Below the pieces are notes generated by a model. It was not told where the DNA came from and made no database searches. It saw nothing but the letters and a program-made list of their open reading frames with translations. A DNA stretch of 7,481 bases, taken from contig ONXX01000057.1 in NCBI GenBank assembly GCA_900321955.1, forward strand, positions 1 to 7,481, written 5' to 3'. Origin of the DNA: an uncultured Bacillota bacterium. Lineage in GTDB: Bacteria; Bacillota_I; Bacilli_A; Erysipelotrichales; Erysipelotrichaceae. Both the position numbers and the translations under genes were made by a program. This document shows positions 1 through 5,630 of the stretch, piece after piece; the first letter of the stretch is position 1, and every line of letters begins with the position of its first letter.

Positions 1-52
1 GCAAGAGTATTCTGCTTATTTGTTTTGGTTTCCGCCCTTATTATCTGACTTC

Positions 53-316
53 TTAATGCCATTGGTAATTGCATTCTTTGCATGTGTAGACATAAATATA
101 CTTAGGTGCTTCACGTTCTGCAAGATGGTTTTCGTATGCATAAGCAGTACATTGCCCGCCACATCGCGGACATTTTCCACCGATTGGAAGTATAATCCCG
201 TTCATGCCTGATAAACCGCCGTTTACAGTTTCAAACTTGTTCTCGGGCAGAATTTGATTTTCTTTTTGTTTTCCATTTAATAACACCTTCGGTAATAGAA
301 TATGCGTTTTTTTCAT
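53..316 (-). CDS. Small zinc-ribbon hypothetical protein (87 aa)
   Basis: The function is unknown. The 87-residue product has a C-terminal pair of cysteine knuckles, CPRCGG with C49 and C52, and CKEC with C79 and C82. They are separated by about 26 residues rich in charged and aromatic positions and followed by a short aromatic tail (YQWH). This spacing is what a single zinc ribbon looks like. Such domains bind nucleic acid or protein partners, but no specific role follows from it. Residues 1-37 are low in recognisable features. The ATG at 316 has no clear Shine-Dalgarno sequence in front of it. Met38, just before the ribbon, is a possible alternative start, also with a weak site. The gene lies in AT-richer DNA than the rest of the window and has no visible partner. 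It could be a genuine small protein or the surviving C-terminal piece of a larger one. Confidence 0.5.
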   Translation of the reverse strand: MKKTHILLPKVLLNGKQKENQILPENKFETVNGGLSGMNGIILPIGGKCPRCGGQCTAYAYENHLAEREAPKYIYVYTCKECNYQWH

Positions 317-431
317 AATGCCACAATCGATTAAATCTCAAGTCTTGAATCAAAGGTGAGCCTCCCATAAGCTAAAGACCTATTGGTTTCTTAAGAAGTC
401 TGATATTTAAGCTTCTGTTTCATCATCTCAC

Positions 432-460
432 TTGATTATCTTTTATACTCGGAATACAGT
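432..460 (+). promoter_or_regulatory. Candidate sigma-A-type promoter for the 581-2364 operon
   Basis: TTGATT (432-437) and TACAGT (455-460) are separated by 17 bases, each matching four of six positions of the -35 and -10 consensus. They lie about 120 bases before the first gene of the operon, in the non-coding stretch 317-580. No better pair is visible there. The leader that would follow contains a weak 6-bp hairpin (AGTTAG 469-474 with CTAACT 481-486). The assignment rests on pattern matching only. Confidence 0.25.
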
Positions 461-580
461 AAAATAGAAGTTAGAGGATGCTAACTCCTTTTCGAATCTC
501 GTAATTCTATCGGATGATGACTGAAATTCTGAAAGCGTTCTTCATGAAAGACAAGGAAAACATACAGGAGGATATTAACT

Positions 581-1075
581 ATGCTTGTAACAAAGCTCAT
601 CGCAGAAGGTCTTGTGCTGGGTCTTTTCTTATATCTTATCTGCGCGTTTGGCATACGCAACGGGGCTATCGGTATGGTCCATCTTTACGATCTGAAGGTA
701 CAAATAAGAGTTATTGAACTTGGCCTGACGACAGCTGAAAAAATCAGGAAACAGAGTGTGTGCTTTCGAAGCCTGTGCCTTCCGGGCTATCTGATCTACG
801 TGCTCATCTGCGTGTACGTGTTCAACGGAGCACGTGGCTTTTGGCCGGGTTTCTGGCAGGGTTTTGTGATCCTGTCCATTATGAATCTGATCGACCGTAT
901 CCTGATTGATGAATACTGGGTAGGCCATACCAAAGACTGGATCATTCTGGGTACGGAAGATCTCAGACCATATATCACGGCAAAGGACAAGGAAAAGAAA
1001 TGGATCACAGGAACATTGGGCATGGCTCTCATCGCTGCCGCTCTCTCTGGGATCATGACGCTTTTTCTGAAATAA
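581..1075 (+). CDS. Four-helix integral membrane protein, first gene of hydrolase operon
   Basis: I do not recognise a characterised family. The 164-residue product has hydrophobic segments at about residues 5-25, 67-82, 91-109 and 142-163, which predicts four membrane helices. A charged cytosolic-type loop lies near residues 35-60 and another near 117-141. The third helix and following loop carry a spaced set of residues (D105, D110, T117, T125-E126, Y131) that recurs in the third gene of the operon, so the two may be distant paralogues. The start is well supported: AGGAGG at 566-571 lies 9 bases before the ATG. The stop codon overlaps by one base the Shine-Dalgarno of the hydrolase gene, 13 bases upstream of its start, so the two are almost certainly co-transcribed and perhaps translationally coupled. 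The role is unknown. Confidence 0.85.
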   Translation: MLVTKLIAEGLVLGLFLYLICAFGIRNGAIGMVHLYDLKVQIRVIELGLTTAEKIRKQSVCFRSLCLPGYLIYVLICVYVFNGARGFWPGFWQGFVILSIMNLIDRILIDEYWVGHTKDWIILGTEDLRPYITAKDKEKKWITGTLGMALIAAALSGIMTLFLK

Positions 1076-1088
1076 GGAGGCCATAAAT

Positions 1089-1856
1089 ATGCAATTTGAT
1101 GAAATGGGCAATCCATCGGGACAAACGCTGATGCTGTTACCGGGGACGGCTTGCGACTATCAGACAAACTTCGACAAAGTGCTGGATCGGCTGGGTGAGA
1201 AATACCATTTGATCTGCGTTAATTATGATGGCTTTGATGGAAGCGACTTAATCTTTCCGGATATGATTACGGTCACCGAAAAGATTGAACGCTACATCAA
1301 AGAAAAATATAACGGCCGTCTGGATGGCGCGCTCGGTTCTTCCTTAGGCTGCAGTTTTGTCGGGCAGCTGATTCAAAGGGAGAACGTCCACCTTGACCAC
1401 GGGATCTTCGGCAGTCCGGATCTGGACCAGAGCGGAAAGTTCAGTGCCTGGCTGCAGTCAAAACTCGTTGTGCCGCTTCTGACCAGCTTTACCAAGAGCG
1501 AGAAAAAGAGGACAAAATCGAAAGAAAAGCTCAAGAGCTTTTTTGAGATGGATGATGAGACAGCCAACCGTTTCATGGCTTGTTTCTCCAAGTTCAATCC
1601 GGAGTCGATCAAAAATGAATATTATACGGATCTGCTCACCTGGCTCAAAGATGATATCCACGTAGAAGGCACCAAGGTCCATTTCATCTATGCCAAGAAA
1701 ATGGGTGAAAAGTATCTCAAGCGCTATAAAAAGTATTTCAGGGATCCGGAGATCCGGGAATTTGATATGCAACATGAACAGTGGCTTTTCGGTGGTGAAC
1801 AGTATACCGCACCGGTGCTGAAAGCGATCGATGAGTTTATGGAATACAAAAAATAG
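1089..1856 (+). CDS. Alpha/beta-hydrolase fold protein (255 aa)
   Basis: This is a probable cytosolic serine hydrolase; its substrate cannot be inferred. The N-terminal strand LMLLPGTACD (14-23) resembles the oxyanion-hole turn of alpha/beta hydrolases. GSSLG (83-87) is a nucleophile elbow of the G-x-S-x-G type with S85 as the likely nucleophile. H229 in MQHEQWLF fits the late catalytic histidine. The acidic member of the triad is not obvious. The expected strand near residues 196-202 (VHFIYAK) is followed by a lysine-rich run instead of the usual GxxD, with E207 the nearest candidate. A lysine-rich insertion (about 134-150) probably forms part of the cap. There is no signal peptide. The length is normal for the fold. 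AGGAGG at 1075-1080 lies 8 bases before the ATG. It sits between two related membrane proteins and may act with them at the membrane, which is inference from position only. Confidence 0.85.
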   Translation: MQFDEMGNPSGQTLMLLPGTACDYQTNFDKVLDRLGEKYHLICVNYDGFDGSDLIFPDMITVTEKIERYIKEKYNGRLDGALGSSLGCSFVGQLIQRENVHLDHGIFGSPDLDQSGKFSAWLQSKLVVPLLTSFTKSEKKRTKSKEKLKSFFEMDDETANRFMACFSKFNPESIKNEYYTDLLTWLKDDIHVEGTKVHFIYAKKMGEKYLKRYKKYFRDPEIREFDMQHEQWLFGGEQYTAPVLKAIDEFMEYKK

Positions 1857-1875
1857 AGAAAAAGGAACATGAAAA

Positions 1876-2364
1876 ATGGTTACTCTGATTCTGACGTTAT
1901 TGATGTGCTTTCTGCTGTTTCTGATGATCTGGTCGGCAACGTACTTCTATCCCTGGACGGGTCTTTTAGAATTCTTCCCCACGGATATCAAAGAAAAGGC
2001 GAAAACGCACAAACCACCCTTTCCTTGTGCACCGGTGATCGGATGGATTCTTGTGGTCCTGTGTATCTTGGGCTTTGTCGCTGTGATCGTTTATGGGGCA
2101 TGGGATGGCATACAAAGAAAGTTCAGCTTCGCACAGTTTCTGATCCGCTTCCTTGTCGTTCTTCTTGGTCTCAAGGCCTTTGACATTATTGCCTTGGATT
2201 ATGTCCTTGTCACCAAGACACAGTTCTTCCAACACTATATTCCGGAAACAAAAGGCTGTGCCGGTTACCACAACTTTGGCTACAATCGGAAAGAACAGCT
2301 TAAGCGGATTGTGACGCTGCCTCTCTGTGCCGTGCTCATCGCCTGGATCTGCACGCTGTTTTAG
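1876..2364 (+). CDS. Four-helix integral membrane protein, last gene of hydrolase operon
   Basis: The function is unknown. The 162-residue product has predicted membrane helices at about residues 3-23, 52-74, 86-110 and 144-162. A hydrophilic loop (about 36-50) is rich in lysine and proline. Its third helix and following loop show D103, D108, T115, E124-T125 and Y131, followed by an RKEQ run and a final helix with a CAVLIAW core. The first gene of the operon has the same order and nearly the same spacing. The start at 1876 is preferred over an ATG at 1869 in another frame because AAAGGA (1861-1866) is 9 bases upstream and because this frame gives the coherent membrane topology. It follows the hydrolase gene by 19 bases, with no terminator between, so it belongs to the same transcript. 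Confidence 0.8.
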   Translation: MVTLILTLLMCFLLFLMIWSATYFYPWTGLLEFFPTDIKEKAKTHKPPFPCAPVIGWILVVLCILGFVAVIVYGAWDGIQRKFSFAQFLIRFLVVLLGLKAFDIIALDYVLVTKTQFFQHYIPETKGCAGYHNFGYNRKEQLKRIVTLPLCAVLIAWICTLF

Positions 2365-2381
2365 AAACAGAATCAATAACG

Positions 2382-2416
2382 ATTGATCAACGAAAAGACG
2401 CTATGAATTGGTCAAC
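2382..2416. repeat. Imperfect 10-bp direct repeat, 25-bp period
   Basis: ATTGATCAAC (2382-2391) and ATTGGTCAAC (2407-2416) differ at one base and are offset by 25 bases. The first copy also forms the right arm of a short inverted repeat, ATCAAT-aacg-ATTGAT (2372-2387). The pair lies just after the three-gene operon. It could be a protein binding site or chance. Confidence 0.3.
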
Positions 2417-2443
2417 AACATCGATGTGGAATAATATATAACA

Positions 2444-2574
2444 CGAAGCAAATAAGTTTCAAAGCAGACTACAGCATTATTAATATGGACAATTCTTCAC
2501 AATGCCGATAATTGCCGGAATTGTTAATAAGTTATAAGTATGTTAAAGGCGGTCAGTTGCAGGCCGCCTTTTTT
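2444..2574 (+). ncRNA. Possible small RNA or structured 3' UTR
   Basis: This stretch lacks a plausible gene but carries nested structure. An outer stem TTATTA (2477-2482) pairs with TAATAA (2525-2530), and an inner 7-bp stem ACAATTC (2489-2495) pairs with GAATTGT (2518-2524). A small CAAT/ATTG stem sits in the loop, and a terminator hairpin ends at 2574. A weak promoter-like pair, TTGGTC (2409-2414) and TAATAT (2432-2437) with 17 bases between, would start a transcript near 2444, giving about 130 nt. The alternative is that it is simply the 3' untranslated tail of the hydrolase operon. No known RNA family is recognised. Confidence 0.25.
2548..2574 (+). terminator. Intrinsic terminator, probably bidirectional
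   Basis: GGCGGTC (2548-2554) pairs with GGCCGCC (2562-2568) over seven base pairs, one of them G-U, around a 7-base loop. Six T residues follow (2569-2574). In the plus direction it would end the hydrolase operon, 183 bases after its stop. In the minus direction it begins 27 bases past the EIIBC stop but has only three T residues after the stem, so it would be weaker for the sugar operon. It is the only GC-rich hairpin with a T tract between the convergent operons. Confidence 0.8.
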
Positions 2575-2595
2575 CTTGTGTGAACTTTGTTCTGT

Positions 2596-3987
2596 TTACT
2601 GCTGTTTTTCTTCCTTCCGGTAAGTGAACAGGACCATCAGCAGTGTTGCCAGGAACGTAACGCCGGCAGCAATGCAGCCTTTTGTGAAGTTGGAAGCATC
2701 TGCAGCTGAGATATAGCCGATGACGCTCAGGACATTGGAAGGACCGAACTGGTAATAACCTACGTTCAGGATACCTAAGACCAGACCGCCGATCGCTCCA
2801 CCGATGATCACCGGAAGATACAGTTTTTTATGCGGAAGCAGGATGCCGAAGAGCGTCGGTTCCGATACACCGCCTAACAGGCAGGCGACGAAAGAAGTGA
2901 TGCCAAGCTGTCTGTCATTGCCCTTGTTTTTAAGCGCAAAGCCGAGTGCGACAGCCATTGCCAGGAAATTGTTCAATACCATGGCGATCGGCATGTACGC
3001 ATACTCGACGCCGTTGGCAAACAGCATGGACATGCAGATGAAGAAGATCGGACGGCCGATGCCGAATGCGGTCATAAACGGAATGAGTGCTGTAACAAGA
3101 GCTGTCTCGATCGGACCGGCTGCAGTTCGCAAGCCGATGATCGCATTTGCCAGCAGTGTTCCGATCAAAGTTCCTAAAGGACCGAGAACACAGAACATCA
3201 GCGGAAGCATGATCAGAACGGTGAGGAACGGGAACAGGATGACTTTCATGGAAGTCGGAGAGATCCTGTCCGCCAGCTTTTCCACATACTTCTGAACGAA
3301 TACCGTCAGCATGATCGGTAAGACAGAAGATGTATATGTCGCTGAAGTTGCCGGGATACCGAATACGGTATAGGTGCCCGAAGAGATCAGTTCTATGAAA
3401 GAAGGATAGACCAGCAGACAAGCTAAGACCAGGGAGATATACTGGTTGGTCTTGAAATGTCTGGCTGCCGGAACAGCGATCAGTACAGGCAGGAAGTAGA
3501 TGATCGCCTGACCGACATTATAGAAGTTGGTATATAAGGCAGAATCTTCCGCCACGAGTTTGAAGAAGGAAGGACCGATCAGAGCTGCGATGACATTGAA
3601 TGTGCCGACCAGCACGAACATCGGTACCAGCGGATTCATACAGGCCGAGAAGGCGCCGACGATCTCATTCAGAATGCCTTTCAAAGAACGGTCTTTGACT
3701 TCATCGAGATTCTCATCGATCTTCTCCGTCTCTTTTAAGCCGGTCAGATCGAGCAGCTGCTTATATACGTTGTCGACATCCGGTCCGATGATGACCTGAA
3801 GTTCCCCTGATTTGTCCCAGTTGATACCTAAGACGCCTTTGACTGCCTTGATCGCATCTTCCGCAGCTGCAGTCTTATCTTTCAATACGAAACGAAGTCT
3901 CGTCATGCAGTGATAGAGATTGGAAACATTATCTTTTCCGCCTACATTGGTCAGAACGCCAGTGGCGATTTCATTGTATTTGTTCAT
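2596..3987 (-). CDS. PTS glucoside-family EIIBC permease (no EIIA domain)
   Basis: This is a membrane PTS transporter that imports and phosphorylates a sugar, by its family a glucoside. The N-terminal EIIB domain (about 1-85) carries the phosphorylation site C27 in YHCMTRLRF, the hallmark of the glucose/sucrose/beta-glucoside class. After a charged linker (about 86-103), the EIIC domain (about 105-456) is strongly hydrophobic with around ten helices and contains GVSEP (373-377), the family's sugar-binding GI(T/S)EP-type motif. The protein ends in a charged tail (RKEEKQQ) with no EIIA domain. EIIA must therefore come from another protein, not seen here. The region FGIGRPIFFI (308-317) differs from the FGLHW-like segment I recall in BglF-type permeases, so substrate choice is uncertain. 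The ATG has AAGGA (3996-4000) 8 bases upstream. It is the second gene of the operon, 68 bases after the GH4 gene, whose product would cleave the phosphorylated sugar. Confidence 0.93.
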   Translation of the reverse strand: MNKYNEIATGVLTNVGGKDNVSNLYHCMTRLRFVLKDKTAAAEDAIKAVKGVLGINWDKSGELQVIIGPDVDNVYKQLLDLTGLKETEKIDENLDEVKDRSLKGILNEIVGAFSACMNPLVPMFVLVGTFNVIAALIGPSFFKLVAEDSALYTNFYNVGQAIIYFLPVLIAVPAARHFKTNQYISLVLACLLVYPSFIELISSGTYTVFGIPATSATYTSSVLPIMLTVFVQKYVEKLADRISPTSMKVILFPFLTVLIMLPLMFCVLGPLGTLIGTLLANAIIGLRTAAGPIETALVTALIPFMTAFGIGRPIFFICMSMLFANGVEYAYMPIAMVLNNFLAMAVALGFALKNKGNDRQLGITSFVACLLGGVSEPTLFGILLPHKKLYLPVIIGGAIGGLVLGILNVGYYQFGPSNVLSVIGYISAADASNFTKGCIAAGVTFLATLLMVLFTYRKEEKQQ

Positions 3988-4015
3988 TTCTTTTTTCCTT
4001 TTTTATTATAGATAA

Positions 4016-4046
4016 GCTCCCGCATCAAAGATACAGGAGCTGATGC
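4016..4046 (-). other. Possible H-type RNA pseudoknot in GH4-EIIBC intercistronic gap
   Basis: Read on the minus strand the order is GCATCA, GCTCC, 8 bases, TGATGC, one base, GGAGC. GCATCA can pair with TGATGC (6 bp) and GCTCC with GGAGC (5 bp), and the two stems interleave as in an H-type pseudoknot. Alternatively only one of the two stems forms at a time. The element lies directly after the GH4 stop codon and 15 bases before the AAGGA ribosome binding site of EIIBC. That position would suit control of relative expression or mRNA processing. No terminator-like T tract follows. Confidence 0.35.
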
Positions 4047-4055
4047 ATAAATGGA

Positions 4056-5480
4056 TTAGTTCTTTGGTTCTTCACCCTTTTCAAGAGCTTCGATCGCTTC
4101 TTTGAAATTCGGCAGCCATTCCTTTTCGGCGACCAGAAGTTCGTTCAAAGCGCCTTTAGCTTTATAGTATGAATTGACGAGCGGATTGGCAACAAGTGCC
4201 TCCAGTGCAGCGTGATAAGAACCTGTCACAGCTGCTTCGCATGCGAGTTTTTCATATTCTTTTGCCGCATAGATCTTGGACATCATGTGACCCGGAAGTT
4301 TCGGGAAGCAGATCGGATGGATACCGGACCCGTTGACCAGGGAAGTCGTCGTGCATACGCAATGCGGATCGAACTCCTGAATGCAGCCCATAGACGCAAC
4401 GTCTGGTGAGAAGATCTCGTTGGTATTGTTCCAGATTGCGTTCATCAAAGTGACACCCGCTTCGCCATAACCTTTGCCGCCTCTGGTGTTGCAGGCGAGC
4501 TGATAAGCACGTGGGTCGAGCTTTTCATACAATTCGAACGTCCTCTTTTCGATGATCTTGACGCATTCTGCTCTTGTTGCGTTTTCTGGCGCTTCCAGAT
4601 CGTCGATGACATCACCGACATGTTTCTGAACATGGGCCTTCATCTGTGCCCAGTGATTGCCGGAATAGTTCTGGAGATCTTTGAAGTTGGTATCGAAATC
4701 GTAATAGAACTCAAGGTATGGTCCCATCGGAATGTAGCCGATGAACTTCTCTAATGCCGGTTCAACAAATTCTCTTCTTAAAGCCGGGATGTTTTCGGCA
4801 GACCACTCAAGTAATTTTTCGAACGCCTCGTTTGTCCTGTCTTCCCCTTTGACGAAGACTTTGCACCAGATCAGGTGATTGAGACCGATGACTTCTACGA
4901 AGACATCGTTCGGATCTTCCTGTCCGTAGATCGCCTGCATGGCTTTGCGGATGACCGTCGGGCCGTTGCACAGACAGCCGAATTTGACTTTGGAATATCT
5001 GTTCAATGCTTCACCGACCATACCGGAAGGATTGGCAAGGTTGATCAGATAGGCGTTTGGCTTGGAAACTCTTTCCATCGTATGAGCGATCTCGATCATC
5101 GGAGCGATCGTCTTGAAGCCCATGATCATGCCGCCCGGAGCTGTCGTTTCCTGGCCGATCAGACCGTATTTGAACGGGATCGTTTCATCCAGATATCTTC
5201 CATCGGACATACCCGGACGGATCGTCGTCATGACGAAGTCCGCATCCTTTACAGCGGATTCATAATCCGTATGGAATGTGATGACAGTTTCCATCCTGGC
5301 ATCTTTGAACATCTTTTCGACATATTTGCCCGTACAGTTGAGACGGTATTCATCGATGTCCATCAGACGCCATTCAGCGACCTTCATCGTATCTCTTCTT
5401 TCAATCAACATTTCCGCAATGTCCGGTAAATAAGACGAACCGGAGCCGATCGAAGCTAATATCATTTTCTTATCATTCAT
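4056..5480 (-). CDS. Glycoside hydrolase family 4 enzyme, probable 6-phospho-beta-glucosidase
   Basis: This is a cytosolic NAD- and metal-dependent hydrolase that would split the 6-phospho-glucoside delivered by the adjacent PTS permease. The family's order of motifs is clear. The dinucleotide-binding loop is IGSGSSY (11-17), followed by GQETTAPGG (109-117) and substrate-binding NPSG (150-153). The metal site is C171 in CLCNGP and H202 in GLNHL. A YLEFYY segment (255-260) contains Y255, which may match the tyrosine base of characterised GH4 beta-enzymes, and RGGKGY lies at 333-338. Within GH4, Cys-Asn in this motif goes with 6-phospho-beta-glucosidases and Cys-Asp (CDMP) with 6-phospho-alpha-glucosidases, hence the beta call. 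The G where CNVP is usual is odd. At 474 residues it is somewhat longer than the usual 420-450. AGGAGG (minus strand, 5490-5495) lies 9 bases before the ATG. It is first in the operon and divergent from its likely regulator. Confidence 0.92.
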   Translation of the reverse strand: MNDKKMILASIGSGSSYLPDIAEMLIERRDTMKVAEWRLMDIDEYRLNCTGKYVEKMFKDARMETVITFHTDYESAVKDADFVMTTIRPGMSDGRYLDETIPFKYGLIGQETTAPGGMIMGFKTIAPMIEIAHTMERVSKPNAYLINLANPSGMVGEALNRYSKVKFGCLCNGPTVIRKAMQAIYGQEDPNDVFVEVIGLNHLIWCKVFVKGEDRTNEAFEKLLEWSAENIPALRREFVEPALEKFIGYIPMGPYLEFYYDFDTNFKDLQNYSGNHWAQMKAHVQKHVGDVIDDLEAPENATRAECVKIIEKRTFELYEKLDPRAYQLACNTRGGKGYGEAGVTLMNAIWNNTNEIFSPDVASMGCIQEFDPHCVCTTTSLVNGSGIHPICFPKLPGHMMSKIYAAKEYEKLACEAAVTGSYHAALEALVANPLVNSYYKAKGALNELLVAEKEWLPNFKEAIEALEKGEEPKN

Positions 5481-5501
5481 TTTTATCTTCCTCCTGATTA
5501 C

Positions 5502-5524
5502 GGAAACATTGGCCTTCTGTTTCC
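5502..5524. repeat. Inverted repeat GGAAAC-N11-GTTTCC
   Basis: GGAAAC (5502-5507) and GTTTCC (5519-5524) form a 6-bp inverted repeat with an 11-base spacer. It lies in the 5' leader of the GH4 mRNA, between the likely promoter and the ribosome binding site. It shares the GGAAA half-site with the two repeats further upstream. As RNA it could also fold as a small hairpin. It may be an extra regulator site or chance. Confidence 0.35.
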
Positions 5525-5534
5525 TTACATCTTC

Positions 5535-5563
5535 ATTCTATGTATTTCTTTTTGAGGAAAAAA
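5535..5563 (-). promoter_or_regulatory. Candidate promoter of the GH4-EIIBC operon
   Basis: On the minus strand TAGAAT (5540-5535) matches five of six -10 positions. The hexamer 17 bases upstream is TTTTTT (5563-5558), a poor -35. A good -10 with a poor -35 is what one expects of an activator-dependent promoter. The 9-bp inverted repeat at 5555-5579 overlaps the -35 position and extends upstream, where an activator would bind. Transcription would begin near 5528, leaving a leader of about 48 bases. Confidence 0.4.
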
Positions 5564-5579
5564 TTCATTCTTTTTTCCT
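5555..5579. promoter_or_regulatory. Candidate operator: 9-bp inverted repeat upstream of GH4
   Basis: AGGAAAAAA (5555-5563) and TTTTTTCCT (5571-5579) are perfect reverse complements separated by 7 bases, so each arm centre is about 16 bases from the other, roughly one and a half helical turns. The site overlaps the poor -35 region of the GH4 promoter. In LicR/MtlR-type systems the regulator activates from a dyad at this kind of position. Binding here is inferred from position and symmetry. Confidence 0.5.
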
Positions 5580-5584
5580 AATTA

Positions 5585-5600
5585 GCGGAAAATTTTCCGC
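5585..5600. promoter_or_regulatory. Candidate operator: perfect 16-bp palindrome
   Basis: GCGGAAAATTTTCCGC is a perfect palindrome with no spacer. It contains the GGAAA/TTTCC half-sites of the neighbouring repeats and covers the -35 position of the regulator's own promoter, whose TATAAT lies at 5619-5624. A dimer bound here could repress the regulator gene while helping to activate the divergent sugar operon. A different regulator, such as a LacI-like protein, could also use it. No T tract follows on either strand, so it is unlikely to be a terminator. Confidence 0.55.
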
Positions 5601-5618
5601 TTTATACATCTTATTTCC

Positions 5619-5624
5619 TATAAT
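5619..5624 (+). promoter_or_regulatory. -10 box of the regulator gene; predicted leaderless start
   Basis: TATAAT is a perfect -10 element. The -35 hexamer 17-18 bases upstream (around 5595-5601) is poor and falls inside the palindrome. The regulator ATG begins 6 bases after this box, exactly where transcription would be expected to start. No Shine-Dalgarno sequence precedes the ATG. In the same frame a TAG stop occurs at 5583, with no ATG, GTG or TTG between it and the ATG. Confidence 0.55.
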
Positions 5625-5630
5625 ATAAAT

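Noticed and set aside
212..269. Alternative frame on the minus strand (MENKKKIKFCPRT...) inside the zinc-ribbon gene, hinting at a frameshift that would add a third Cys-Pro motif
   Set aside because: It ends after 17 codons and there is no homologue evidence; one short motif is not enough to call the gene frameshifted.
469..491. AGTTAG/CTAACT hairpin followed by CCTTTTC as a terminator
   Set aside because: The stem is only 6 bp with two G-C pairs and the T tract is short and interrupted; at most it is a weak leader hairpin.
514..717. 67-codon plus-strand open frame starting before the 581 gene
   Set aside because: It lacks a ribosome site and its second half overlaps the membrane protein gene in another frame with arginine-rich, shadow-like sequence.
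629..1167. Long minus-strand open frames opposite the first membrane protein gene
   Set aside because: They have no start signals or recognisable domains, and the plus strand has strong Shine-Dalgarno sites and consistent operon spacing.
2804..3421. Two 163-codon open frames overlapping the EIIBC gene (one on each strand)
   Set aside because: Both overlap the EIIC domain, whose motifs (GVSEP, hydrophobic helices) define the real frame; neither has family features.
4005..4010. Perfect TATAAT on the minus strand as a separate EIIBC promoter
   Set aside because: There is no -35 at suitable spacing, and transcription from it would start within the ribosome binding site, so a useful transcript is unlikely.
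4875..5429. 184-codon plus-strand open frame opposite the GH4 gene
   Set aside because: It is rich in Asp, Arg, His and Phe with no motif, lies wholly antisense to a well-supported GH4 enzyme, and has no ribosome site. It is a shadow of GAT/ATC-rich codons.
5585..5600. Palindrome as an intrinsic terminator or mobile-element end
   Set aside because: It has no loop and no following T tract on either strand, and no transposase or target duplication is nearby; an operator is the better reading.
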